Assembly: GCA_033852135.1 (NCBI GenBank)
Contig: JAWSVB010000017.1
Location: 62,001-126,000, forward strand
DNA: 64,000 bases
Reading direction: 5' to 3'
Source: QZLE01 sp033852135
GTDB lineage: Bacteria > Pseudomonadota > Gammaproteobacteria > QZLD01
This document shows positions 35,901-44,588 of the stretch, piece after piece. The number at the start of each line of letters is the position of its first letter. Positions within the stretch are counted from its first letter, which is position 1. Under the pieces are notes generated by a model. The model saw only the letters and a program-made list of their open reading frames with translations. It did no database searches and was not told the DNA's origin. The position numbers and the translations under genes were made by a program.

Positions 35901-36154
35901 GCAGTTGAGTTGATCTCATCCAGCCCCTCTACACTGCGCAGCTCGGTTTCCATGGGGCGAATTAACAGCCTTTCAGAATCATCTGCGGAGATCCCTTCGT
36001 GGTGGATCGAAACATTAATAATTGGGATAGCAATGTCTGGGGATGATTCCTTTGGAATTGATATATAAGATGCAGTTCCAGATATTAATATTAATAATAA
36101 AATCAATAATATTGATCGAGTGTGTTTAAGAGTAGATTCAATAGCTGTGCGCAT
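32972..36154 (-). CDS. RND family efflux transporter permease subunit
   Basis: 1060 residues with the twelve-helix RND layout: helix 1 (SILLILLLILISGTASYISIPKESSPDI), a large porter loop, a six-helix bundle, and the duplicate half. The first-half helix 4 region reads VGMLVDGAIVVVEIADRKM and the second-half relay region has GVISLAGIVVNNNIVLIDTYN. A single Asp in VDGA, as in CzcA-type and related pumps, means substrate class (drug, metal or other) cannot be decided. It works with the adaptor directly upstream and an outer-membrane TolC-type channel encoded elsewhere. Transcribed together with the adaptor (gap of 6 nt). Confidence 0.93.
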   Translation of the reverse strand: MRTAIESTLKHTRSILLILLLILISGTASYISIPKESSPDIAIPIINVSIHHEGISADDSERLLIRPMETELRSVEGLDEINSTASESNGNITLKFEAGFDSEKALRDVRDKVDTAKSDLPGESDDPVVEEINIALFPVLVITLSGDVSDRTLLTIASDLKDKIESISGVYEANIAGDKDELIEIIIDPQKMESYRLSQDEILQFVSRNNRLVAAGALDTGEGRFSIKVPGVFENIEDILDVPIKVNGSTVIKFSDIATGQRIYKDPQEFARVNGRPAIALEISKTIGANVIDTLDQVRKLVENEQAKWPQGMEIGFSQDQSDVIKDMLLDLQNNVIFAVILVMIVIIAALGLRAAGLVGMAIPGSFLTGILILSALGFTINMVVLFSLIMSVGMLVDGAIVVVEIADRKMAEGLKKQQAYMIASKRMAWPIIASTSTTLAAFAPLIFWPGIMGEFMKFLPITLIATLAASLFMALIFVPSLGSIFGKRAPDSERNMENLAIAESGDLSHITGFTKIYIKVLTKAVHSPVKTLLVIFSILIITYIIYGKLGKGVELFPEVEPENAMVLVHARGDLSVYERDDLVAEIEKQILKVEGFTTVYARSGLKFGGDGITEDVIGIIQLEFADWQVRRPAEDILKEIRSNTAHLKGVVIETQKQKEGPAQGKAIQLELSADNYSLLPATIESLSQAFHNDIEDLINISDSRPIPGIEWQLEVDRAEASKFGADILTLGNAVQLITNGINVGTFRPDDSDDEIDIRIRFPEVNRSIDQLNKIRIPTAKGNIPASNFVKLIPKNKVGNIARVDGRRVLTIDADTNKININGEPITTDQKIKEIQSLIQEKKLIPPGVNIRFRGDNEEQEKATAFLLKAFIVAVFMIAIILVTQFNSFYQSFLILSAVIFSTAGVLLAHLISGQPFGIVMSGIGVISLAGIVVNNNIVLIDTYNSLIATGMDAAEAIIRTGAQRLRPVLLTTVTTILGLMPMVLGLNIDLVGRNLTVDAPSAQWWKQLASSVAGGLTFATVLTLVLTPSLLMLGYKLGHRRSGSEHIHKKDDAPASFVD

Positions 36155-36160
36155 GATTAA

Positions 36161-37276
36161 TTACTCCGCTGATTTTTTAGTGGTGTCAGCTTTTTTATTA
36201 TTAAGCTCTGGAGTGGCGACAACTAAATCCCCTGTTTTTACAAATCCTTGTCCGATAGTTATAACTTCAACTTCTGTTGGTAAACCGGATACCCAGGTTA
36301 TGTTTGAGGATGAATTAATAATCTGTACGGGAATAAATTTGACTATACTATCTGAACCGATAGCCTTTACTCCTATCCTCCCATTTTCATCTAACGATAG
36401 AATAGATGGAGATATTCTGTGTGCAGATAAATTGTCATTGTTTAAGCACAATTCACTGGTAAGTCCTGCGAGAATAGCAAAGTCTTTGTTATCGGATTCA
36501 AATTCAATATGAAAAGTTCTTGTGCTGCTATCTGCCATTGCAGAGATATAGCTAATAGTGCCTTCAGCTTTAGTCCCAGATAATAGTTCAGCACTACCAG
36601 ATGTACCTAGTTTAAGTTTACTAATGTTTTGTTCGGTTATAGATGCATCAAAAAGGATTGGATCTATTGCTATTAGTTCGGCAAGTGATTTGCCTATATT
36701 GATAAAATCACCCTCTTCAGTAAAGGTGTTATTAACTATCCCGCTGAAAGGTGCGGTAATTATTGTGTTTTCAATTTCTAACTCTATCTGAGTAAGTCTT
36801 GTTTTTGCGGCTTCTAATTCAGCTTTGGCTGCAGCTAAATTGGTTTCGGTGGAAAAGTTCTTTTTTTGCAGTTTTTGCGCAACCTTATATTCAAGCTTAT
36901 ATCTTTCAAGGCTTGCTTTAGCCTCAAGTTTTCTCTTGATTCGGTCATCCATCTCAATTTTAAAAAGAACATCACCTTTTTCAACTTTTCCCCCTTTAGA
37001 TACCAGCTTTTTAAGTAGTTTTCCCGATGTTTCAGCTTTTACCTCTATAGCCTTAGACGGCTTTGTTGTAGCAGTAACGCATATCTTCGGTGAGAATTTC
37101 TCTTGTTTAATCAAACGGCTTCTAACCTGTTTTGTTACCTCTTCCGGAGGTTTTACCATCGGTTTATCATCAACTGGCTCAGATGAATATGCTCCAGATG
37201 CAATCCATATGGTTAGGAACATAGCAATAAATATGGCGATTATAATAGATTGATTGGCTTTGATAGCTTTAAGCAT
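36161..37276 (-). CDS. RND efflux periplasmic adaptor subunit
   Basis: 371 residues. One N-terminal membrane anchor (about 10-30, QSIIIAIFIAMFLTIWIASG), then the biotinyl-lipoyl-like half (VKAETSGKLLKKLVSKGGKVEKGDVLFKIEMDD), a short coiled-coil hairpin (RKLEAKASLERYKLEYKVAQKLQKKN and following), the second lipoyl half (ITAPFSGIVNNTFTEEGDFINIGKSLAELI), and a beta-barrel domain. This is a membrane fusion protein linking the RND permease to the outer-membrane channel. It is first in the operon, with the permease following. Confidence 0.93.
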   Translation of the reverse strand: MLKAIKANQSIIIAIFIAMFLTIWIASGAYSSEPVDDKPMVKPPEEVTKQVRSRLIKQEKFSPKICVTATTKPSKAIEVKAETSGKLLKKLVSKGGKVEKGDVLFKIEMDDRIKRKLEAKASLERYKLEYKVAQKLQKKNFSTETNLAAAKAELEAAKTRLTQIELEIENTIITAPFSGIVNNTFTEEGDFINIGKSLAELIAIDPILFDASITEQNISKLKLGTSGSAELLSGTKAEGTISYISAMADSSTRTFHIEFESDNKDFAILAGLTSELCLNNDNLSAHRISPSILSLDENGRIGVKAIGSDSIVKFIPVQIINSSSNITWVSGLPTEVEVITIGQGFVKTGDLVVATPELNNKKADTTKKSAE

Positions 37277-37335
37277 AATGGCACCTTTTACCTTGCGCCT
37301 GTTAAGTTGCTTATTGGTAGTTTAACTACCGCTAA

Positions 37336-38142
37336 CTATGCAATATTTAAGTCAGGCTCAACTTGTGATTTAGATTTAATAATAGAACATATATAAGAGA
37401 AAACGGATTCGATACGTGTATTCTCAGGTAAAGTTTCACGAATCATTTGCAAGTATTCTCGTTCTGCAATTAATTGGGCGGTTTTGCTGAAATTAATGTC
37501 AAATACCCAACTAAGCTGTAACAATTTGAAGTCATTTAGTGACTGAAGTTCATTATAACGGAAAGATTTGTGAGAAAAAATACAATTTATTGCGCTGTCG
37601 GAAATATGGTCGTTGTCATCTAACTCAAGTTCTATAGTCACGTTGGATTTAGAATCTCGACTTTTATAATGCTCAGTAACTACTCGATAGATATCTAGTT
37701 TGTCGGCATCACGTAATAAAGATAAAAATAGGTTTGATTGTTGTGCTAGGCCGTTAGGTAGAATATGGGAATTGTGAAAGCGAACAGCATCGAATACTGT
37801 TTGTTTTTCATCTGCATCGATGCAATCTAAAATATTTTCCTGTTGTAATATATTGGAACCAAATTCCCCGTGATTAACTGAGCGTGAATCTGCAAATGTA
37901 CGATATTGTTCAAACTGTTTAAATCTACCTATGTCATGCAGAAGTCCAATGGCTTCGGCAAGATTTAAGCCTTTATGGTTCAGTTCTATGCTTTTGCCAA
38001 TGGCGACAATCTCTTTGCTAACCTTCCATGAGTGAATCTCTTTTAGACCGATGGTTTTTTTCCAGTCAGGAATGCGATAGCGGAAAGAACGGACGTATTT
38101 CGAGAATTTAGATTTTATATCCTCTAATTGTTCATTTTCCAT
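37336..38142 (-). CDS. HD domain-containing protein
   Basis: 268 residues, cytoplasmic. HD-superfamily phosphohydrolase pattern: H37 (KEIHSWKVS), H69-D70 (AIGLLHDIGRFKQFEQYRTF), HGEFGSN around 92, a further VRFHNSH, and the distal Asp in LLRDADKLDIYRV. The metal-binding residues are therefore intact. The substrate is unknown; relatives include dNTPases and nucleotidases. It lies 59 nt upstream of the RND adaptor and 40 nt downstream of the radical SAM gene on the same strand, so all four might be co-transcribed. Confidence 0.85.
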   Translation of the reverse strand: MENEQLEDIKSKFSKYVRSFRYRIPDWKKTIGLKEIHSWKVSKEIVAIGKSIELNHKGLNLAEAIGLLHDIGRFKQFEQYRTFADSRSVNHGEFGSNILQQENILDCIDADEKQTVFDAVRFHNSHILPNGLAQQSNLFLSLLRDADKLDIYRVVTEHYKSRDSKSNVTIELELDDNDHISDSAINCIFSHKSFRYNELQSLNDFKLLQLSWVFDINFSKTAQLIAEREYLQMIRETLPENTRIESVFSYICSIIKSKSQVEPDLNIA

Positions 38143-38182
38143 AATGCAATTCCATTCCTATGACTATCGTCAGCTAATCCCT

Positions 38183-38785
38183 TTAACCAACGTTGTCTAG
38201 AGTTCTCTTTCTAAATTTTACATGACGCTCTAAAGCGAGTTTTTCACAAGCTGCTATGTCTACACCTTCAAGGCCTTCAATTGCCGAAGCAGTGACATCG
38301 TTAATATATTTTGGAGCAAGCTCAACAAAGTCTAACATCGCTTGGTAAGAGCCAATCATCGCTGGTTGGCAGTGCTTGTTGTAAACGTCTTCATTTTGAG
38401 CATTCATAGAGATTGATAATGCATCTACACACTTTCCAAGTTCAGGGAGCACGTTACGTTTGTATACAAGATTAGCCAGCCCATCAGTATTGACGCGAAT
38501 CTTGCCGCCATTTTCTTTTACCCAGCAGGAAATTTCTATAAGTTCCTTCAGGCGTAGAGTAGGCTCGCCAAAACCACAGAAAACTATTTCCGTAAATTTG
38601 GCTGGATCACCAATGGCAGCGATATAATCCTTTACATTCTTTTTTTCATGCAGAGAAAGATCGTATTGATGTACAGTTGGGTGCCCTTGAGTTTTTGGGC
38701 AGAATTGACACTTAAGCGTGCAGCTACTGCTGAGATTTATATAACGACGATCTTCAATATCGTAAACCAAAATATCTTGTGACAT
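38183..38785 (-). CDS. Radical SAM protein, TatD-associated type (TIGR04038-like)
   Basis: 200 residues, a short radical SAM protein. The cluster motif is C22-x3-C26-x2-C29 (SCTLKCQFCP), followed by FCGFGEPTLRLKEL for S-adenosylmethionine binding, and RVNTDGLANLVY. Small proteins with this architecture are commonly encoded near TatD nucleases and classed as TatD-linked radical SAM proteins; no tatD is found in this window. The reaction is unknown. The motif assignment is secure; the subfamily is from memory of the pattern. Confidence 0.85.
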   Translation of the reverse strand: MSQDILVYDIEDRRYINLSSSCTLKCQFCPKTQGHPTVHQYDLSLHEKKNVKDYIAAIGDPAKFTEIVFCGFGEPTLRLKELIEISCWVKENGGKIRVNTDGLANLVYKRNVLPELGKCVDALSISMNAQNEDVYNKHCQPAMIGSYQAMLDFVELAPKYINDVTASAIEGLEGVDIAACEKLALERHVKFRKRTLDNVG

Positions 38786-38980
38786 ATAAACCTCTGAGTA
38801 CTTTATAGTTATGTCTTAGCAAGGTTTTAAATTAACGCTGCATTGCAGCAACTATAGCATAATGATAGCTATAAAACTATTCTAAAGCCAGGTCGATGTA
38901 ATGATGTGAGTTTATTAAAACCAATGACTTATGCGCTTAGTTGCCTTTGAATAGTTTGGTTCTAAGGGCAATTGTTTAAC

Positions 38981-40006
38981 TTAAATAATTGTCCACTCAA
39001 TCTCTTTACCAGCAAAAAATGGCACCACTGAGCTATCACCAAATGGATATGAGTCGGTTATAGTCTGTGGCTCTTTGCTTAGTGTGATCTTTTCTGAATT
39101 GCGCTCAAGATCATAATAACCTGCACCGTAAAAACTCATAAATGCTTCTAATTTATCTAATGCCCCAGCTTTATCAAATGCCTCGCAATAAAGTTCAATT
39201 GCAGCGTGGGCGGTAAAAATTCCTGCAGAAGCGCCGACTTTTATTTTGTTCTCAACAGGGTGTGGCGCGCTATCGGTTCCAGCAAAAAATTGTGGGTTGC
39301 CAGATGTTGCTGCTTGAATTAGTGCATCTCGATCTGCAAAGGTTTTAGCAATTGGTAGGCAATAGTGATGCGGGTTTATTCCAGCATTGAAAATATCGTT
39401 ACGGGTTATAAATAAGTGGTGTGCAGTTATGGTGCAGCCAATGTTATTCGATGCTGCTTCAACAAATTGCACCATATCCTTGGTGGTTGCGTGTTCGCAG
39501 ACAATTTTTAATTCAGGGAAGTTCTTAGCCAGATAGGTCAGCTCTCTATCGATAAAAACCTTTTCACGGTCGAAGATATCCACATCAGGGTCAGTTACTT
39601 CGCCATGAATTGAGAGTGGAAGCCCAATCTCTTGCAGTAGTTCTAAGTTTGCAGTGCAGTTTTTAATTGCTGAAACACCATGCTCTGAATTAGTTGTTGC
39701 ACCGGCAGGGTAGTATTTTACTGCTGCAAAACCAAGTTCTTGTGCACGCCTTATCTCATCTGCAGATATGTTTTCAGTTAAATAGAGAGTCATTAATGGG
39801 GAAAAGCTTTTATCCTCTACAGCATCCATTATCCTTTGTTTGTATTCCAGCGCGGCATTGACAGTGGTAACTGGTGGAGCAATATTGGGCATAATCATTG
39901 CGCGCGCAAAGGTTTTAGCGCTGTGATTAACTACAGAAGCCATGGCGTCACCATCACGTAGATGGAGGTGGAAATCGTCTGGTTTGGTGATTGTTATGCT
40001 GTTCAT
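38981..40006 (-). CDS. pyrC: Dihydroorotase
   Basis: Third step of pyrimidine synthesis, closing carbamoyl aspartate to dihydroorotate. 341 residues from the ATG at 40006, where AGGA lies seven nt upstream; the frame runs back to 40027 but MNSITITKPDDFHLHLRDGD is the usual N terminus. Zinc ligands H13 and H15 are in FHLHLRD, the carbamylated lysine is K97 (AAVKYYPAGATTNS), with HGE and CEHATT downstream. It belongs to the class II PyrC of gammaproteobacteria. It is divergent from argG, with 135 nt between. Confidence 0.96.
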   Translation of the reverse strand: MNSITITKPDDFHLHLRDGDAMASVVNHSAKTFARAMIMPNIAPPVTTVNAALEYKQRIMDAVEDKSFSPLMTLYLTENISADEIRRAQELGFAAVKYYPAGATTNSEHGVSAIKNCTANLELLQEIGLPLSIHGEVTDPDVDIFDREKVFIDRELTYLAKNFPELKIVCEHATTKDMVQFVEAASNNIGCTITAHHLFITRNDIFNAGINPHHYCLPIAKTFADRDALIQAATSGNPQFFAGTDSAPHPVENKIKVGASAGIFTAHAAIELYCEAFDKAGALDKLEAFMSFYGAGYYDLERNSEKITLSKEPQTITDSYPFGDSSVVPFFAGKEIEWTII

Positions 40007-40141
40007 TGTTTTATCCTGAAGAAACATTCAAGTTAAATGGTTCTGAAATGTGAATATTTTGGTATCATACCCCCTGATCGCGAAGATATGAAGTAGGAAC
40101 ATATCGCATTCCGTAAATCTAATTTCTGGAGTTAATTTTCG

Positions 40142-41356
40142 ATGTCCAAGGTTAAAAAAGTCGTATTGGCGTATTCAGGTGGTCTGGATACATCTGTAAT
40201 TTTGAAATGGTTACAAGAAACATATGATTGTGAAGTAGTTACTTTCACCGCTGATATAGGTCAGAGGGGTGAGGTTGAGCCAGCGCGTAAGAAAGCTGAA
40301 GCGCTAGGTATTCAAGAGATCTACATAGATGACCTTTGTGAAGAGTTTGCTCGAGATTTCGTATTCCCAATGTTCCGTGCTAATGCCATTTATGAAGGTG
40401 AATACCTACTTGGAACATCTATCGCACGCCCATTAATTTCTAAAAGACAAATTGAGATCGCTAGAGAAACTGGTGCAGATGCAGTTTGTCACGGTGCGAC
40501 TGGCAAGGGTAATGATCAGGTGCGTTTCGAACTAGGCTACTACGGTCTAAACCCAGATATTAAAGTTATTGCTCCTTGGCGCGAATGGGATCTTATGTCA
40601 CGTGAGAAGATGCTTGCTTATGCAGATACTCATGGTATCGAGATTGAGCAAAAGCGTGGTAAAAAATCTCCATACTCAATGGATGCAAATTTACTGCATA
40701 TCTCATATGAAGGTGGAATATTAGAAGATCCTTGGGCAGAGCCAGAAGAGGATATGTGGAGATGGACAGTTTCTCCAGAAGCTGCTCCAGATAAAGCTAC
40801 CTATATCGAATTGACCTACGAAAAAGGTGATGTTGTTGCGATTGACGGTGTTGCTAAAACTCCAGCTCAAGTTCTAAGTGAATTGAATGAGATTGCTGGT
40901 GCAAATGGTATTGGTCGTTTGGATATTGTTGAGAACAGATATGTTGGTATGAAGTCACGTGGATGCTACGAAACACCAGCAGGCACAGTGATGTTGAAAG
41001 CGCATCGTGCTATTGAATCACTAACGCTTGATCGTGAAGCAGCTCACCTGAAAGACGAGATCATGCCTAAGTATGCATCTATGATCTACAACGGCTACTG
41101 GTGGAGTGAAGAGCGCAAGATGCTGCAGGCAATGATTGATACTTCGCAAGAGTCAGTTAATGGTGTGGTAAAACTTAAGCTATATAAAGGCAATGTAATC
41201 GTTGTAGGTAGACAGTCTGAAACAGATAGTTTGTTTGATGAAGATATTGCAACATTTGAAGATGATGCAGGTGCTTATGATCAATCAGATGCACATGGTT
41301 TTATCAAACTTAATGCATTGCGTCTTAAGCTTGCTTCAAAAAAGAAGTCAAAATAA
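40142..41356 (+). CDS. argG: Argininosuccinate synthase
   Basis: Joins citrulline and aspartate with ATP in arginine synthesis. 404 residues, full length. ATP pyrophosphatase loop AYSGGLDTS at 10-18; ATGKGNDQVRFE and SPYSMDANLLHISYEGG are the conserved citrulline- and aspartate-binding regions. The protein is of the shorter ArgG type common outside enterobacteria. Codon use is regular and GC slightly higher than in its neighbours, as in highly expressed genes. Two tandem hairpins follow. Confidence 0.97.
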   Translation: MSKVKKVVLAYSGGLDTSVILKWLQETYDCEVVTFTADIGQRGEVEPARKKAEALGIQEIYIDDLCEEFARDFVFPMFRANAIYEGEYLLGTSIARPLISKRQIEIARETGADAVCHGATGKGNDQVRFELGYYGLNPDIKVIAPWREWDLMSREKMLAYADTHGIEIEQKRGKKSPYSMDANLLHISYEGGILEDPWAEPEEDMWRWTVSPEAAPDKATYIELTYEKGDVVAIDGVAKTPAQVLSELNEIAGANGIGRLDIVENRYVGMKSRGCYETPAGTVMLKAHRAIESLTLDREAAHLKDEIMPKYASMIYNGYWWSEERKMLQAMIDTSQESVNGVVKLKLYKGNVIVVGRQSETDSLFDEDIATFEDDAGAYDQSDAHGFIKLNALRLKLASKKKSK

Positions 41357-41445
41357 AGTTACTGCGCTCGTGACGCTTGAATAGTTTTATTCCAATTTTT
41401 GCAAGCTTGCTGCTGTTGGGAAAGAGAAAACAGTTCAACGTAACA

Positions 41446-41469
41446 TCATGCCGGCATTCGTCGGCATGA
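41446..41469. repeat. REP-like palindrome downstream of argG
   Basis: Arms TCATGCCG and CGGCATGA (perfect 8 bp) around an 8-nt loop. Sequences of this kind (CATGCCGGC...CGGCATG) are common dispersed hairpins in gammaproteobacteria. It is followed 34 nt later by a typical terminator. Confidence 0.65.
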
Positions 41470-41502
41470 CGAAAGTTTTAAATAAGTAGATAGAAAAATG
41501 TA

Positions 41503-41526
41503 GGGTGGGCAATGCCCGCCCTTTTT
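41503..41526 (+). terminator. Rho-independent terminator after argG
   Basis: GGGTGGGC, AAT, GCCCGCCC, then TTTTT: an 8-bp GC-rich stem with one G-U pair. It separates argG from mutL. Confidence 0.93.
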
Positions 41527-41560
41527 ATTGTAAGTCGGATAAATGGAGTCATAGTCTTCA

Positions 41561-43414
41561 ATGGCAAAAAGAATAAATGCTCTTGACCCACAACTAATAA
41601 ATCAGATCGCTGCTGGCGAGGTGATTGAACGTCCAGCTTCTGTGGTTAAAGAACTTTTAGAAAACAGTCTTGATGCTGGGTCTACCCGTATCGACATAGA
41701 TATTGAAGAGGGTGGGAAAAAACTTATCCGCATCCGTGATAACGGTCATGGGATTGCCAATGAAGATCTTGAGCTAGCCCTATCGCGTCACGCAACCAGT
41801 AAGGTGCGAATTCTTGATGATCTGGAGCGGATAAGTAGCCTTGGGTTTCGTGGTGAGGCGCTTCCAAGTATTAGTTCAGTTTCCCGGATGAAGATCACTT
41901 CACAAGATGAAGATAGTGAAAATGCGTGGTCAATTACCGGTGATGGTAGTCAGACAGGGAATGAGTTAACCCCTGCATCGCATCCGCAAGGTACCACCAT
42001 CGAGGTGCGAGACCTGTTTTATAATGTTCCTGCGCGCCGCAAATTTTTACGTGCGGATAAAACAGAGTTTAATCACATCAAAGATGTTATCGATAAGATA
42101 GCTCTAAGTCGTTTTGGTATCGACATCAACCTGAATCATCATGGTAAAAAGATATCAAACTATAGAGGTGGTGCTAATGCTGATTCTGAAGCACGCCGCG
42201 TTGCTGAAGTATGTGGTAAGCCATTTGTTGAGAGTGCGATAAAAATTAGTTTTGCCGCTGCTGGACTAAACCTTGAAGGGTGGGTGGCCAAGCCAACCTT
42301 CTCCCGTAGCCAGGCTGATCTGCAATACTTTTTTGTAAACGGAAGAATAGTGCGTGATAAGTTGATAGTGCATGCAATTCGTCAGGCATACAAAGATGTA
42401 ATGTATTCTGGGCGCCACCCAGCATTCGTACTCTATTTACAATTACCTCCTGAACTAGTTGATGTAAACGCACACCCAACTAAGCACGAGGTGCGCTTCC
42501 GCGAATCACGTTTAGTGCATGATTTTATCTTTCGTGCTATCCATAATTCGATTGCTGACCAGCGCCCTGCTCAAGAGCAGCCAACTCATTCGGTGACTGA
42601 AGCAGCGCAATATCACTCTCAGCAAACAAAAGATGCTTTTGGTGGTGATGCCGTAGCAACTGATTTGGTTTCTGCCGCTGGTTTAGCTTCAAGCCCTGTT
42701 TCTCCAAATAAATATTCTAGTTTTAGTCAAAGCAGTATGGCTCTGCCAGTTAGAGAACAGATGGCTAGTTATGATCGCTTAACCCATGGATCTGCTGATG
42801 TGGAAATGTCTGCAGAAAATGGTTCAGAGGAGCATCCGCTTGGGTTTGCTTTAGGGCAACTGCACGGGATATACATTCTGGCGCAGAATAAAACAGGTTT
42901 GATTCTCATTGATATGCATGCAGCGCATGAACGTATCACCTATGAAAAAATGAAGGCAGAGTTTGAATCGAAAGCGATAGTTGCCCAGCCGTTATTGGTT
43001 CCTATCTCTATTGCAGTTAGTCGCAAAGAAGCAAATATAGTAGAAGAATCGAAAGAGTTTTTCCAAAATATTGGAATGGAAGTTGATCGCATGGGAACTG
43101 AAACCATTGTTGTGCGTCAGGTTCCTGCTTATCTTTATAAGGCTGATGCCGTTAAGTTGGTTAAGGATATCTTGTCGGATCTGATCGCTGATGGAGATTC
43201 TAATCGTGGGCGTGAAGCTATCAATTTGGTATTGGCGACAATGGCGTGTCATGGCTCTGTGCGAGCGCATCGTCAACTAACTATCCCAGAGATGAACTCC
43301 CTTCTGCGTCAGATGGAGCAGACTGAGAGGATAGAACAGTGTAATCATGGTCGCCCAACTTGGACTCAGTTGAGCATGGATGATCTTGATAAGCTCTTTC
43401 TGCGTGGCAGGTAA
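41561..43414 (+). CDS. mutL: DNA mismatch repair protein MutL
   Basis: 617 residues. The N-terminal GHKL ATPase domain has ASVVKELLENSLDAGS, IRDNGHGI and RGFRGEALPSISSV. After a poorly conserved linker comes the C-terminal dimerisation domain. That domain contains a DMHAAHERITYE segment from D451 (metal-binding DQHA-x2-E-x4-E with Gln replaced by Met) and CNHGRP near 594, the features of MutL proteins with nicking endonuclease activity. Such MutL proteins work in species without MutH. Followed by miaA, as in many gammaproteobacteria. Confidence 0.96.
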   Translation: MAKRINALDPQLINQIAAGEVIERPASVVKELLENSLDAGSTRIDIDIEEGGKKLIRIRDNGHGIANEDLELALSRHATSKVRILDDLERISSLGFRGEALPSISSVSRMKITSQDEDSENAWSITGDGSQTGNELTPASHPQGTTIEVRDLFYNVPARRKFLRADKTEFNHIKDVIDKIALSRFGIDINLNHHGKKISNYRGGANADSEARRVAEVCGKPFVESAIKISFAAAGLNLEGWVAKPTFSRSQADLQYFFVNGRIVRDKLIVHAIRQAYKDVMYSGRHPAFVLYLQLPPELVDVNAHPTKHEVRFRESRLVHDFIFRAIHNSIADQRPAQEQPTHSVTEAAQYHSQQTKDAFGGDAVATDLVSAAGLASSPVSPNKYSSFSQSSMALPVREQMASYDRLTHGSADVEMSAENGSEEHPLGFALGQLHGIYILAQNKTGLILIDMHAAHERITYEKMKAEFESKAIVAQPLLVPISIAVSRKEANIVEESKEFFQNIGMEVDRMGTETIVVRQVPAYLYKADAVKLVKDILSDLIADGDSNRGREAINLVLATMACHGSVRAHRQLTIPEMNSLLRQMEQTERIEQCNHGRPTWTQLSMDDLDKLFLRGR

Positions 43415-43435
43415 ATGGTGAGTGGCAGATAATTT

Positions 43436-44365
43436 ATGAAGCAAAATGCAGCAATATTTATCATGGGACCTACTGCATCTGGTAAAACCGGTTTGGGTAT
43501 CGAATTGGTAGAGAGGCTTAATGGCGAGATCATAAGTGTTGATTCAGCAATGGTCTACAAAGGCATGAATATCGGAACAGCAAAACCAACTAAAGAAGAA
43601 CTTGCACGTGCACCGCATCGTTTAATAGATATTATAGACCCAGCAGATGCATATTCAGCAGCAAATTTTCGTGAAGATGCTATTCGTGAAGCAAATGAAA
43701 TTTTTGCCAAAGGAAAAGTTCCAATATTTGTCGGTGGGACAATGCTTTATTTCCGTGCTCTACAAAATGGCCTTTCTAACCTGCCACAAGCTGATGAAGC
43801 AATACGAGAAAAGCTTGAGCAAGAAGCTAAAGCGATTGGTTGGGACGGAATGCACCAACGGTTAGAGAAGATAGATCCAGCATCAGCAGCGCGTATCCAC
43901 CCAAATGATCCACAGCGAATACAGCGCGCACTCGAAGTATATGAAATAACCGGACGCCCTTTAACGCAACTATTTGCTGAAGAGGAGAAAGAGACTGCTC
44001 CATTTCCAGTGATTAAATTAGCGCTGCAACCAGATGCGCGGGAAAAACTGCATAAAAAAATTGAGAAGAGGTTTATGCAGATGCTTGAACAGGGGTTTGT
44101 TGAAGAGGTTGAGCAGTTGCGTGCTCGCGGAGATCTGGATTTGAGCAAACCAGCTATGCGGGCAGTTGGGTATCGTCAGGTGTGGGAATATCTTGCAGGT
44201 GATAGAACCTATGAAAACATGGTTGAAAAAGGTGTTACAGCTACAAGACAGCTGGCGAAAAGACAGGTGACGTGGCTACGAGCAGAAGAAAATCTGTCTT
44301 GGTTTGATAGTGAAGATACGCAACTTATTGAAAATGTATTGAGTTATGTTGCTAAATCGGTATAA
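43436..44365 (+). CDS. miaA: tRNA dimethylallyltransferase MiaA
   Basis: Adds a dimethylallyl group to A37 of tRNAs reading UNN codons. 309 residues. P loop GPTASGKT at 11-18, DSAMVYKGMNIGTAKP, and the C-terminal AVGYRQVWEYL and TRQLAKRQVTWLR segments are typical. It starts 22 nt after the mutL stop, forming an operon that commonly leads to hfq and hflX. The 223 nt before hfq probably contain an hfq promoter. Confidence 0.97.
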   Translation: MKQNAAIFIMGPTASGKTGLGIELVERLNGEIISVDSAMVYKGMNIGTAKPTKEELARAPHRLIDIIDPADAYSAANFREDAIREANEIFAKGKVPIFVGGTMLYFRALQNGLSNLPQADEAIREKLEQEAKAIGWDGMHQRLEKIDPASAARIHPNDPQRIQRALEVYEITGRPLTQLFAEEEKETAPFPVIKLALQPDAREKLHKKIEKRFMQMLEQGFVEEVEQLRARGDLDLSKPAMRAVGYRQVWEYLAGDRTYENMVEKGVTATRQLAKRQVTWLRAEENLSWFDSEDTQLIENVLSYVAKSV

Positions 44366-44588
44366 AATCACCTTTCACTTGAAAAAAACAATTTATCGAG
44401 CTGAATGCATTATATGTGCGCATTGATCATGGATGATTATTAATTGCTGCATATTCTGTTTATGAAAAAACGCCATAATGGATTGAAGGCGCATGAAAAT
44501 AAGCTTTATAGCTTTTTTGATTTTAGTTAATAGTTGAGGGGGATTCCTCTCTAAATAAGAAAAATATTCTTATAAAAGGAGAATAACA

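Noticed and set aside
35595..36068. 157-codon plus-strand frame inside the RND permease gene, and similar antisense frames (13240-13626, 31096-31545, 56304-55903)
   Set aside because: They are antisense to long genes with clear domains, have no ribosome sites and show Ser/Leu/His-rich composition typical of shadows.
32972..36154. Loss of a proton-relay Asp in the RND permease (VDGA instead of DD)
   Set aside because: VDGA also occurs in active metal-type and other RND pumps, so it does not show inactivation.
40040..40075. ArgR operator before argG (TGTGAATATTTT)
   Set aside because: Only one half-site resembles the ARG box; the second half is missing.
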